From positions 1,612,001 through 1,676,000 of the forward strand of contig NZ_LT627736.1 of NCBI RefSeq assembly GCF_900102005.1: a DNA stretch of 64,000 nt, given 5' to 3'. The stretch's first letter is position 1; the number at the start of each line of letters is the position of its first letter. The position numbers were made by a program, and so were the translations under genes. A model generated the notes under the pieces. That model had not been told where the DNA came from. It saw only the letters and a program-made list of their open reading frames with translations, and ran no database searches. Of the stretch, positions 52,261-62,881 are shown piece after piece. Source of the DNA: Microbacterium sp. LKL04. Lineage in GTDB: Bacteria; Actinomycetota; Actinomycetes; Actinomycetales; Microbacteriaceae.

Positions 52261-52725
52261 ATGCCGCGCCTGGATAGTGGAACCCCCGCACCCGATTTCT
52301 CCCTCGTCGACCAGGACGGCCAGCCCGTCTCGCTCGCCGACTTCCGCGGGAGGCGTCTCGTCGCGTTCTTCTACCCCGCCGCGATGACGCCGGGGTGCAC
52401 GACGGAGGCATGCGACTTCCGCGACAGCGTGGCACCGCTGCAGGCCGCCGGGTACACGGTTGTGGGCATCTCACGGGACGAGCCGGCCAAGCTCCGCGCC
52501 TTCCGCGATCGGGACAGCCTCCCCTACGACCTGTTGAGCGACCCTGACCACTCGGCGCACGAGGCCTACGGCGCGTGGGGCGAGAAGATGAACTACGGCA
52601 AGGTCGTCGAAGGCGTCATCCGATCGACGTTCGTGATCGACGAGGACGGCGCGATCCTCCACGCGCTCTACAACGTCAAGGCGACCGGGCACGTCGCCCG
52701 CGTGCGGGCGCTGCTGGGCGTTTGA
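52261..52725 (+). CDS. bcp: thioredoxin-dependent peroxiredoxin, BCP/PrxQ type
   Basis: A 154-residue peroxiredoxin. AMTPGCTTEACDFRD contains the peroxidatic Cys46 and a neighbouring resolving Cys51, as in BCP. It reduces peroxides with thioredoxin. TAAGAT ends 6 nt before the ATG, a clear leaderless pattern. Stop codons of this and the convergent membrane protein abut (TGA-TCA). Confidence 0.95.
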   Translation: MPRLDSGTPAPDFSLVDQDGQPVSLADFRGRRLVAFFYPAAMTPGCTTEACDFRDSVAPLQAAGYTVVGISRDEPAKLRAFRDRDSLPYDLLSDPDHSAHEAYGAWGEKMNYGKVVEGVIRSTFVIDEDGAILHALYNVKATGHVARVRALLGV

Positions 52726-53142
52726 TCAGACACCGGCGGCGTCGCCCGGCTCCTCGGCGGGATCCTTCGAGCGCTGACCGGCGGTGCGGGCCGCTGCAAT
52801 GAGCAGAACGAGTCCGACCAGGGCCGGGACCGCGATCGCCGCCGCGAGGCGGAGATCCGCGCCCTCACCCGTGAGGGTGCCGAGCGCGACCGACAGGACG
52901 AGGGCCTGGACGACGACTCCGCCGGATCGCCCGCCGGACGCTCCGCGCCAGACGGCGACGGCGAACGCGCCGAGTGCCGCAGCGGCGATGACGGTGAGGC
53001 CCAGGAGCGCGACCGAGCTCGCGAGGCTTTCGCTGTCGCCGCGAACGAGAGCGACGAGCTCCCATACCGCGAGGACGAGGACGCCCGTCGCTTCGACGGC
53101 GAGCCAGCCCGCCGCGATGCGTTCGATCCGGCTGGTCCGCAC
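52726..53142 (-). CDS. small polytopic membrane protein
   Basis: A 138-residue protein with four predicted transmembrane helices and a polar C-terminus (RTAGQRSKDPAEEPGDAAGV). No family recognised. The GTG start at 53142 is chosen because AGGAGGAG lies about 10 nt upstream. The frame continues upstream without good start signals. It is divergent from whiB1 across a 207-bp gap. Confidence 0.65.
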   Translation of the reverse strand: MRTSRIERIAAGWLAVEATGVLVLAVWELVALVRGDSESLASSVALLGLTVIAAAALGAFAVAVWRGASGGRSGGVVVQALVLSVALGTLTGEGADLRLAAAIAVPALVGLVLLIAAARTAGQRSKDPAEEPGDAAGV

Positions 53143-53201
53143 GATGATCGCTCCTCCTGGGCGCCGGTGCACGGCGAGGCGCCGAAATACTCCGTTAACC
53201 C

Positions 53202-53230
53202 TTGATTCACATGCCCGGGCATGGGAATAT
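53202..53230 (+). promoter_or_regulatory. candidate whiB1 promoter with internal palindrome
   Basis: TTGATT (-35, 53202-53207) and GAATAT (-10, 53225-53230) are 17 nt apart. A perfect 14-bp palindrome CATGCCCGGGCATG (53210-53223) lies between them, an ideal place for a repressor. A hairpin GCGAGC-AACA-GCTCGC (53264-53279) and TGTG/CACA inverted repeat (53242-53253) follow in the presumed leader. Regulator unknown. Confidence 0.45.
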
Positions 53231-53349
53231 TGACGGGCAAGTGTGCTCCCACAGCGGCGTGGGGCGAGCAACAGCTCGCACACCACCCAGGTTAGTCGAC
53301 GTCGCCCGGCGTCGCATCCCGACTTCCGATCCCCCTTAGGAGCACCGCT

Positions 53350-53598
53350 ATGGATTGGCGCGACAAAGCCGCCTGCCTGACCGTCGACCCCGAACTGTTC
53401 TTCCCCGTGGGGAACACCGGGCCCGCCGTCGACCAGATCGAAAAGGCGAAGTCCGTCTGCGCCCGGTGCACCGTCACCGAACTCTGCCTGCAGTACGCCC
53501 TCGAGACCGGCCAGGACTCGGGCGTATGGGGGGGCCTCTCCGAGGATGAGCGTCGCGCGCTCAAGCGTCGCGCCGCTCGCGCCCGCCGCGCCTCCTGA
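53350..53598 (+). CDS. whiB1: WhiB-family Fe-S transcription factor, WhiB1 orthologue
   Basis: An 82-residue protein with the four cluster-binding cysteines at 9, 37, 40 and 46, as in Mycobacterium tuberculosis WhiB1. DPELFFPVGNTGPA, GQDSGVWGG and SEDERRALKRR also match it closely. It should bind a [4Fe-4S] cluster that responds to NO and should associate with the primary sigma factor. AGGAG lies 9 nt before the ATG. A long leader (about 100 nt) precedes it. pdtaS is convergent, the same neighbours as in mycobacteria. Confidence 0.93.
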   Translation: MDWRDKAACLTVDPELFFPVGNTGPAVDQIEKAKSVCARCTVTELCLQYALETGQDSGVWGGLSEDERRALKRRAARARRAS

Positions 53599-53604
53599 CG
53601 AGCC

Positions 53605-53631
53605 CGCGCGCGGGCCTCAGGCCCGCGCGCG
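53605..53631. terminator. bidirectional hairpin between whiB1 and pdtaS
   Basis: A 12-bp stem (CGCGCGCGGGCC with GGCCCGCGCGCG) with the 3-nt loop TCA. The loop is the complement of the pdtaS TGA stop, so the terminator overlaps the end of the pdtaS coding region. Confidence 0.7.
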
Positions 53632-55110
53632 CTCGATGTATCGCATCGGGATCTCGATCGTCACCTCGGTGCCGCTGCCCATGAGCGTGTGCCAGTCGAT
53701 CGTTCCGCTCAGTTCACCCTGAATGAGTGTGCGCACGATCTGCGTACCGAGACCGCGGCCGACCTGACCTTCCGGCAGGCCGACCCCGGTGTCGCGCACG
53801 CGCACCAGCAACTGGTCCGCATCCCGCTCGGCGATGATCTCGACCTCGCCCTCTTTGTCTGCCAGGCCGTGCTCGACAGCATTCGTCACCAGCTCGGTCA
53901 GCGCGAGGGCGAGGGGCGTGGCGTACTCACTCGGCAGGGTCCCGAACGTCCCGGTCTTGACCGTCCGCGCGCGCGTGTTGGGGGCAGCCGCGACCTCGGC
54001 GACGAGCTTGAGCACCCGTTCGAAGACGTCGTCGAAGTCGACGCTCTGCATGAGCCCCTCGGACAGCGTGTCGTGCACGACCGCGATGGCGCTGACACGG
54101 CGCATCGCCTGCGTCAGGGCGTCCCGGCCCTCGTCCGAGTGCGTGCGACGCGCCTGGATGCGCAAGAGCGACGCGACGGTCTGCAGGTTGTTCTTGACGC
54201 GATGGTGGATCTCGCGGATCGTCGCGTCCTTCGTGATGAGCTCCTGCTCCTGGTGACGGATCTCGCTGACGTCGCGGCAGAGGACGATCGCTCCGATGCG
54301 ATTGCCGTTCTCGCGCAGCGGGATCGTCCGCAGCGACACGGTGACACCTCGAGCTTCCACATCCGCACGCCACGGCGCGCGGCCGGCCATGACGATCGGG
54401 AGGGACTCGTCGAACTGCCGGGATGCCGGCATGATCGTCGTCGCGACCTCCATGAGCGATTCGCCTTCGAGTTCGTCGTCGAATCCCAGCCGGTTGAACG
54501 CTGAGAGCGCGTTGGGGCTCGCGAACGTGGTGACGCCGTCCACGTCGAGACGGATGAGCCCGTCCGACGCGCGCGGCGCGCCGCGGCGCGGCGACGTCGG
54601 GGCCGTGAGGTCGGGGAAATCGGCTGAGGCGATCATCCCGAAGAGGTCATCGGCGCAGTCGTTGAAGGTGATCTGCTGACGCGACGGGGTCCGCGCCTCC
54701 CCGAGGTTCGTGTGACGGGTGAGCACGCCGATCACGCGGGTCTCGCGACCCTCCGCCGCACGTTCGCGGACGATCGGGACGGCACGCACGCGAGTCGGCG
54801 TCTCCTCGAACCAATCCGGCGAGGCCGAATCGACCATCCGCCCCTGGGTGAAGGCGTCCTTGACCTGCGTGCGCCACTGCGGACGCACGACGTCACCCAC
54901 GATGTCGCGGTAGAAGAGCGTCGCCGCACCGCTCGGGCGCGTGTGCGCGACCGCGATGAAAGAGTCGTCCGGCGTCGGGACCCAGACGACGATGTCGGCG
55001 AACGCGAGATCGGCGAGCAGCTGACCGTCACCGGCGAGACGGTGGAGCCACTCGACATCCTCCGCGGTGGAACGGCCTTGGGCGTAGACGAGGTCGCTGA
55101 GGGTGGACAC
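53617..55110 (-). CDS. pdtaS: sensor histidine kinase PdtaS
   Basis: A 497-residue soluble kinase. The N-terminal GAF-like domain (about 1-150) and a PAS-like domain (about 180-290) are followed by a HisKA_2 dimerisation helix with EIHHRVKNNLQT (phospho-accepting His in the HHRVKN box) and a HATPase domain with TELVTNAVEHGLAD and GVGLPEG. In mycobacteria PdtaS phosphorylates the ANTAR regulator PdtaR, which is not in this window. TAGGGT ends 6 nt before the GTG, suggesting a leaderless mRNA. Confidence 0.92.
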   Translation of the reverse strand: MSTLSDLVYAQGRSTAEDVEWLHRLAGDGQLLADLAFADIVVWVPTPDDSFIAVAHTRPSGAATLFYRDIVGDVVRPQWRTQVKDAFTQGRMVDSASPDWFEETPTRVRAVPIVRERAAEGRETRVIGVLTRHTNLGEARTPSRQQITFNDCADDLFGMIASADFPDLTAPTSPRRGAPRASDGLIRLDVDGVTTFASPNALSAFNRLGFDDELEGESLMEVATTIMPASRQFDESLPIVMAGRAPWRADVEARGVTVSLRTIPLRENGNRIGAIVLCRDVSEIRHQEQELITKDATIREIHHRVKNNLQTVASLLRIQARRTHSDEGRDALTQAMRRVSAIAVVHDTLSEGLMQSVDFDDVFERVLKLVAEVAAAPNTRARTVKTGTFGTLPSEYATPLALALTELVTNAVEHGLADKEGEVEIIAERDADQLLVRVRDTGVGLPEGQVGRGLGTQIVRTLIQGELSGTIDWHTLMGSGTEVTIEIPMRYIERARA

Positions 55111-55179
55111 GCCTCCACCCTAGATCCTCCGTCACACCACTCCCCCGCGAGCACCCGGTGCGCAGAGCCCGTCGACCAG

Positions 55180-56418
55180 TCAGGCGCTCCGCGCGAGGCG
55201 ACGCAGGGAGTGCCGGGTCGCGGCCCCTTCGCCCGCCTCCCGCGGTGCCAGGGATTCGGCGACGAGGCGTCGCACCGCGGTCGGCACCGCCGAGCGCGGT
55301 GCGACGTGGGCGATGGGACGAGCCGCGAGCATCGCGGCATCCGTGCCCCGGGCGTCCCACGGGACGAAGGCGACGTCCGTGACGCCCGTGTAGCGCTCGA
55401 GCGTGCGGCGCACCTGTCCGCGCGCGTCGACGCCGAGCGCGCCAGCCCGGATCTTGTTCACCACGACACGGACCGGCGTCGCGCCCGCCGCGGCCCGGAG
55501 GTCGGGCCATGCTCGGACGAAGCGCGACACGCCGACCGGGTCCGCCGCCACGACGGCGAGGACGACGTCGGCCGACTCGAGCGCCGCCAAGGTGGCGGCG
55601 TTGCGACGCGGACCGTCGACGAGGTCGCTCACGATCTCTTCGTCGCGCTCGAGCGGCGCGGCCGTGTCGACGACGGTGTCATCGACCCAGGACCGGCAGG
55701 CGTCGAGGGCAGCCGCGACCCGTCGGTGCGAGAGCTCGGGCCACCGACCCGGTCGATTGAGGCCCGTCAGCACTTCGAGCTCGCCGAGGGTCGAGGAGAT
55801 GCGGCTGAGCTCGGCGACCGTCAAGGCGCCGCGGTCGGCCTGCCGGCACGCGGCGGCGAACCCCGGTCCCTCGTCCGCCAGGCCCGTGGCAAGAGCGAGC
55901 GACGGCGCGTGCGAATCCGCGTCGACGAGCGCGACCCGATGCGTCGGGGTCGACAGTGCAGACGCCACTTCGATGGCCAGGGTCGTCCGCCCGGGCGCGC
56001 CGGATGCGCCCCAAACCGTGATCACGCGACCACGCGCGGCTGCGCCGGGTGCGATCGAGACCGGAGGGGCGAGCATCTCTTCCGCCGGCGCACCGGGATC
56101 GTGGGCGGTCAGCCCGAGCGACGCGGCGAGGCGGAGGTCCGCCGAGCGAGAAGACACCGGGACGATCCGCACGGACATCCGATCGCACGCCGCGACGAGT
56201 TCCGCCGTCAGCGCGGCGGGGCGCCCCTCGACGACGAGGACGTCGGCGCGGGACAGCTCCGCGAGCAGCTCCGCCGCCTCCGGAGTGGAGAGGGCATCGA
56301 ACGCGGCCCCAGCGGGAGCGGATGCCGCGACCACCGCGCGCACGTCGGCGTCCTCCTCCCGCAGTCGCCGAGCGAGGTCTTCGCCGATGCGGCCGTCGAC
56401 GGCGACGACGACTCTCAT
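55180..56418 (-). CDS. CpaE/Ssd-like P-loop protein with atypical Walker A
   Basis: A 412-residue protein. The N-terminal 130 residues form a receiver-like pseudo-domain (MRVVVAVDGRIGEDLARRL, VLVVEGRPAAL). The C-terminal MinD/CpaE-type domain starts VITVWGASGAPGRTTLAIEV, where both lysines of the usual KGGxGKT motif are replaced (Ser and Arg). VALVDADSHAPSLALATGLA follows. ATP hydrolysis is therefore doubtful. Related proteins include mycobacterial Ssd and Tad-pilus CpaE. ATGA overlap with the SAF gene. Confidence 0.8.
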   Translation of the reverse strand: MRVVVAVDGRIGEDLARRLREEDADVRAVVAASAPAGAAFDALSTPEAAELLAELSRADVLVVEGRPAALTAELVAACDRMSVRIVPVSSRSADLRLAASLGLTAHDPGAPAEEMLAPPVSIAPGAAARGRVITVWGASGAPGRTTLAIEVASALSTPTHRVALVDADSHAPSLALATGLADEGPGFAAACRQADRGALTVAELSRISSTLGELEVLTGLNRPGRWPELSHRRVAAALDACRSWVDDTVVDTAAPLERDEEIVSDLVDGPRRNAATLAALESADVVLAVVAADPVGVSRFVRAWPDLRAAAGATPVRVVVNKIRAGALGVDARGQVRRTLERYTGVTDVAFVPWDARGTDAAMLAARPIAHVAPRSAVPTAVRRLVAESLAPREAGEGAATRHSLRRLARSA

Positions 56419-57044
56419 CGCGACTCCCCGGCGACGGGGACGACCGACAGGCTCGAGTCATCGGAGAGCGCGGCCAGCGTCGCCGCGACATCCGCGCGCG
56501 GGATGACGACCTCGAGCGACACGTCTTCGCCCGACACGACGGCATCGTCGCGCGTGACGCTCACGACCGTCGCCGACGGGACGAGGATGCGGGGCTTCCC
56601 GACCTCCCCGCCGGCTTCCGTCGGCGCAGCCCACACCTCCACGACGGATCCGGCGCCGACGGCGGCGGACACATCGCCCGCGGTACGGATCACGACGCTC
56701 GTCGTGGTCCCGGCATCCGCGTCACCCATCGCACCCTGCGGCACGAGTTCCCCTTCGAGGATCGTCCGCGTGGCGATCGCACCCGGCTCGAGTGAGGCCG
56801 GCGACACGTACGTCTCGCCGGCCGTGCCGAGGGCGACGTCGACGACCCGGAGGTCCTGCGCCGTCACGGTCTGCCCGGGCACGATCGTGCGCGCCGCGGC
56901 GAACACGGGTGCCGTCTGACGGGCCGATGCGACGACGAGCCAGACACCCGCGACGGAGGCGACGATGAGCGCGATGCCGAGCAGGAAGCGTGCATCGGCC
57001 CAGAACGCGCGGGGGGCGGGTCTCACGGTGTCGGGAGTGGTCAT
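56415..57044 (-). CDS. SAF-domain membrane protein (CpaB-like)
   Basis: A 209-residue protein with one N-terminal transmembrane helix (about 28-50) and an extracytoplasmic SAF domain containing VFAAARTIVPGQTVTAQDLRVVDV and ATRTILEGELVPQGAMG. The C-terminus is a small beta domain. CpaB/RcpC proteins act in Tad-pilus export, but no other Tad gene is nearby. The ATG at 57044 is favoured over an upstream ATG at 57068. It is coupled to the CpaE-like gene. Confidence 0.8.
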   Translation of the reverse strand: MTTPDTVRPAPRAFWADARFLLGIALIVASVAGVWLVVASARQTAPVFAAARTIVPGQTVTAQDLRVVDVALGTAGETYVSPASLEPGAIATRTILEGELVPQGAMGDADAGTTTSVVIRTAGDVSAAVGAGSVVEVWAAPTEAGGEVGKPRILVPSATVVSVTRDDAVVSGEDVSLEVVIPRADVAATLAALSDDSSLSVVPVAGESR

Positions 57045-57129
57045 GACGCCATGGTGACCGAGCCGCATCGGACGGAGCGGGGATTATCCACAAGCCGCCG
57101 TCGCTCGGGAGACGACCATCCGCCGGGCC

Positions 57130-57135
57130 CATAAT
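57130..57135 (+). promoter_or_regulatory. -10 hexamer for leaderless HTH gene mRNA
   Basis: CATAAT plus 6 nt before the ATG at 57142, close to the -10 consensus. Confidence 0.5.
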
Positions 57136-57141
57136 GGCCTC

Positions 57142-57414
57142 ATGCCCGATGGAATCCCCGTGCGTATGCTGACGCCCGCTCAGGTTGCGGAGATGCTGCA
57201 GCTCGACGTGGATGAGGTCGTCGCGCTCGTTCTTGACGGGCGGCTGCGCGGGGCACGGGTGGGGTCCCCCGCATCCTGGCGGGTCGAGGAGGCCAGTGTC
57301 GAGGATTACCTCGACGACCAGGCCGAGGACGCTCGCCTGCACGCGCTGTGGCGCGAATCGAACGCGGCGAGCTTCCCCGAGCTGTGGGGTCGCGGCCGGC
57401 GCGGCGGCGAATAG
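57142..57414 (+). CDS. excisionase-like HTH (MerR-fold) DNA-binding protein
   Basis: A 90-residue protein. MLTPAQVAEMLQLDVDEVVALVLDGRLRGARVG forms the HTH_17/excisionase-type winged helix (residues 9-41), and SWRVEEASVEDYLDDQ is the usual C-terminal end. Such proteins serve as transcription factors or recombination directionality factors; with no integrase nearby, a regulator is likelier. CATAAT ends 6 nt before the ATG. Confidence 0.82.
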   Translation: MPDGIPVRMLTPAQVAEMLQLDVDEVVALVLDGRLRGARVGSPASWRVEEASVEDYLDDQAEDARLHALWRESNAASFPELWGRGRRGGE

Positions 57415-57442
57415 ACGAGGGCGCGACGAGGCGAGGGCGCGA

Positions 57443-58036
57443 CTAGGCGAGCGCGACGGGCGAGTCGAGTCGGACCCCCGCCAGCGCACCGAACGGGACC
57501 AGCCGGTGACCTGCCACGAGGTCGGCACGACGGGGTGCACCACGATCATGCAGCGCGAGATCGAGGTGATCGGATGCCGCTCGGTCGATGGTCCCGCTGT
57601 ACTCGCGACCATCCGTGGTCAGAAGAGTCACCGGCACACGGCGTCGCGCGAGATCGCGGAGCACGAATCCGAGGGTCATCCGCTCGCGCAGACGGCTCGG
57701 CGTCCCTCCTCGGGCGCTCCGCAGGACGTCGGCGTGGGACGCCCCCAGCGAGACGACGGCGCCGAAGGGGACGACGAGGACTCCTCGTGGCGCGCGGTCG
57801 TCGAGCGCGAGCCAGTCGGGGCCGGCCGCGATCGGTCGCCCCGTCATCGAGGCGCCTCCCTTCACATCGACGAGCAGGTCGCCCGCCCCGGCGTCGGTCA
57901 GCGCGTTCACACGCTCGAACAAGGAGAGCCGCGCCAGCCGGAGACGCTCCGCCTCGCTGTCGAGCGCGGCCCTCTCCGCCTCCCATTCGGAGTCGAGTTG
58001 GTCTTCGAGGTCTTCGAAGAATCGGTCCCAGCGCAC
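57443..58036 (-). CDS. hypothetical protein, 197 aa, possible Sm-like halves
   Basis: No family recognised. The N-terminus is a charged coiled coil (RFFEDLEDQLDSEWEAERAALDSEAERLRLARLSLF). Two beta-rich parts follow: residues about 45-95 (GDLLVDVKGGASMTGRPIAAGPDWLALDD) and about 135-195 (VPVTLLTTDGREYSGTIDRAASDHLDLALHD). Both have the alternating pattern of small Sm-like barrels, which is only a suggestion. TACTGT ends 7 nt before the GTG start. It is convergent with the HTH gene. Confidence 0.65.
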   Translation of the reverse strand: MRWDRFFEDLEDQLDSEWEAERAALDSEAERLRLARLSLFERVNALTDAGAGDLLVDVKGGASMTGRPIAAGPDWLALDDRAPRGVLVVPFGAVVSLGASHADVLRSARGGTPSRLRERMTLGFVLRDLARRRVPVTLLTTDGREYSGTIDRAASDHLDLALHDRGAPRRADLVAGHRLVPFGALAGVRLDSPVALA

Positions 58037-58178
58037 GGAGGCGACAGTAGAGGACCGTCGTACGGCCCGCCGCCTTTGTCCACAGGTTGGAGTATTCTCA
58101 TCCATCCGCACGCGGGGCTGTGCTGTACTCGTGCCGTTCACCTGCTCCGCAGACACCTGTCGCCCGAGAGGAACCGAC

Positions 58179-58616
58179 ATGGCCCTCGCCGTCACCGAAG
58201 ACATCCGCATCCCGCGTTCGGGAAGCTCCCTCGACGTCGCGGAGTACTTCGCGCCGCAACGCACGCCGTCGGCCGAGCTGCCCGACCCTCTTCCGCTGGT
58301 GAAGAACCTCACGATCGGCGTCCTCGAGGTGCTCGCCGGTGTTCGCGACGTGGACCAGTTGGCGCGCTGGCTGGGTGAGGACGCCTACCGTGCGCTCGTC
58401 ACGCGGGCGAACCTCTCGGCCCGCGCGCGCAGCGCACGCGGACTCGCCGCCGTGCGACCCGCCCACCGCATCCTCGCCGAACGCACGTGCGAGCCCTCGG
58501 ACGGCGCGCTCGAAGCCGTCGTTATCGTCAGCGGTCCGGTCCGGACGCGCGCGGTCGCGATGCGTCTGGAGGGCTGGGACGGACGCTGGCGAGCCACATC
58601 GCTCGCGCTCCTGTGA
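58179..58616 (+). CDS. Rv3235-family protein
   Basis: A 145-residue protein of the actinobacterial Rv3235 family, of unknown function and located near secA, as in mycobacteria. LPLVKNLTIGVLEVLAGVRDVDQLARWLGEDAYRAL is the most characteristic part, with the end MRLEGWDGRWRATSLALL. GAGAGGA lies 7 nt before the ATG. Its stop codon and that of the convergent aminotransferase gene together form the palindrome GTGACGCGCGTCAC (58613-58626). Confidence 0.8.
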   Translation: MALAVTEDIRIPRSGSSLDVAEYFAPQRTPSAELPDPLPLVKNLTIGVLEVLAGVRDVDQLARWLGEDAYRALVTRANLSARARSARGLAAVRPAHRILAERTCEPSDGALEAVVIVSGPVRTRAVAMRLEGWDGRWRATSLALL

Positions 58617-58622
58617 CGCGCG

Positions 58623-59846
58623 TCACTGGCGATACGACGAGAGGAAGTTCCCGAGCCGCTCGATGGCCTCGGTCAGGACCCGAGACTCCGGAAGCGTCAC
58701 GATGCGGAAGTGATCCGGCGTCGGCCAGTTGAAGCCGGTGCCCTGAACGAGGAGCACGTGCTCCGCCACGAGGAAGTCGTACACGAACTTCGCGTCGTCG
58801 TGGATCTCGTACACGTTCGGATCGAGTCGAGGGAAGGCGTAGAGCGCGCCCTGCGGCTTCACGCAGTCGATGCCCGGGATCGCCATGAGCCCCTCCCAGG
58901 CGGCATCCCGCTGCTCGTGCAACCGCCCCGTCGGTGCGATCAGCGCATCGATCGACTGCACGCCCGAGAGCGCGGCCTGCACGGCGAACTGCGCCGGGAC
59001 GTTCGGACACAGCCGGGTCGAGGCGAGGAGCTGGATGCCCTCGAGGAATCCGGCCGCGTGCTTCTTCGGGCCGGTGATGACCATCCACCCGGAGCGGTAG
59101 CCCGCGACGCGGTACGTCTTCGACAGTCCGTTGTAGGTGAGGCAGAGCAGGTCCGGCGCCAGGCTCGCGAGCGGGATGTGCGTCGCATCGTCGAACAGGA
59201 TGCGGTCGTAGATCTCGTCGGCGAGCAGGAGCAGATCGTGCTCGCGGGCGATCTCGACGATGCCCCGCAGCACCTCCCGGGTGTACACCGCTCCCGTCGG
59301 GTTGTTCGGGTTGATGACGACGATGGCCTTCGTGCGCGGGCTCACCTTCGACCGGATGTCGTCGAGGTCAGGCTGCCAGCCGTTCTCCCCGTCGGCGAGG
59401 TAGTGCACCGGCGTGCCACCGGCGAGGCTCGTCATCGCCGTCCAGAGCGGGTAGTCCGGCGCCGGGATGAGGACCTCGTCGCCCTCGTCCAGCAGCGCCT
59501 GCATCGTCATCGTGATGAGCTCGGACACGCCGTTGCCCAGGTAGACGTCGTCGGGATCGAACTTGGGGAAGCCGGGCTCCTCCTCGTAGCGCGAGACGAT
59601 CGCGCGTCGCGCGGACATGATGCCCCGCGAGTCTGAGTAGCCGTGCGCGTTCGGTACGGCCTCGATCATGTCGCGCACGATCTGGAACGGCGCCTCGAAC
59701 CCGAAAACTGCGGGATTCCCCGTGTTGAGCTTGAGGATCGAGTGACCCTCGTCTTGCAGCCTGTCGGCCTCGACCAGGGCGGCCCCGCGGATCTCGTAGA
59801 GGACGTCCTTCAGCTTGGATGACTGGTCGAGGGTGCGCGGGGTCAT
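58623..59846 (-). CDS. PLP-dependent aminotransferase, alanine transaminase-like
   Basis: A 407-residue class I/II aminotransferase. INPNNPTGAVY and NGLSKTYRVAGYRSGWM, with the PLP-binding Lys in SKTYR, are present. The N-terminus (KLKDVLYEIRGAALVEADRLQDEGHSILKLNTGNP) matches the AlaA/Rv0337c alanine transaminase group. It probably moves amino groups between alanine and 2-oxoglutarate. TATTCT ends 6 nt before the ATG, a good leaderless pattern. Confidence 0.9.
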   Translation of the reverse strand: MTPRTLDQSSKLKDVLYEIRGAALVEADRLQDEGHSILKLNTGNPAVFGFEAPFQIVRDMIEAVPNAHGYSDSRGIMSARRAIVSRYEEEPGFPKFDPDDVYLGNGVSELITMTMQALLDEGDEVLIPAPDYPLWTAMTSLAGGTPVHYLADGENGWQPDLDDIRSKVSPRTKAIVVINPNNPTGAVYTREVLRGIVEIAREHDLLLLADEIYDRILFDDATHIPLASLAPDLLCLTYNGLSKTYRVAGYRSGWMVITGPKKHAAGFLEGIQLLASTRLCPNVPAQFAVQAALSGVQSIDALIAPTGRLHEQRDAAWEGLMAIPGIDCVKPQGALYAFPRLDPNVYEIHDDAKFVYDFLVAEHVLLVQGTGFNWPTPDHFRIVTLPESRVLTEAIERLGNFLSSYRQ

Positions 59847-59918
59847 CGGTTCAGAATAGCGAAGGCCGACGGGGCCAATGGCGGGTCGGTGGACCGCCCG
59901 GCACCCGCCGGCTCGCCG

Positions 59919-62702
<2,784 letters not shown>

Positions 62703-62868
62703 GGAGGTTCTCCATCTGTCGATTCAGCATTCCGACGCGCGATGTCGGGATGCCGGTGCGCAGGACGCGCAGACATACATCGCCATGTTATCCGCCCGTG
62801 ACCTACGAGGTTGCTGGAGACGCCGGCATCCCCCGGCAGGTGACGGACCGTCGGCATCCGTCGGCCCG

Positions 62869-62874
62869 TAAGAT
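62869..62874 (+). promoter_or_regulatory. -10 hexamer for leaderless coiled-coil gene mRNA
   Basis: TAAGAT plus 7 nt before the ATG at 62882. Confidence 0.5.
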
Positions 62875-62881
62875 CGGGCGC

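Noticed and set aside
53223-53249. SigR-type promoter before whiB1 (GGGAAT at 53223-53228)
   Set aside because: No GTT occurs 16-19 nt downstream.
53242-53253. CRP-like site TGTG/CACA before whiB1
   Set aside because: Half-sites are 4 bp apart rather than 6 or more and lack the TGTGA core; likely chance.
59880-59909. Hairpin after secA (GGCGGGT/ACCCGCC)
   Set aside because: Only 7 bp with a 16-nt loop; too weak in DNA of this GC content.
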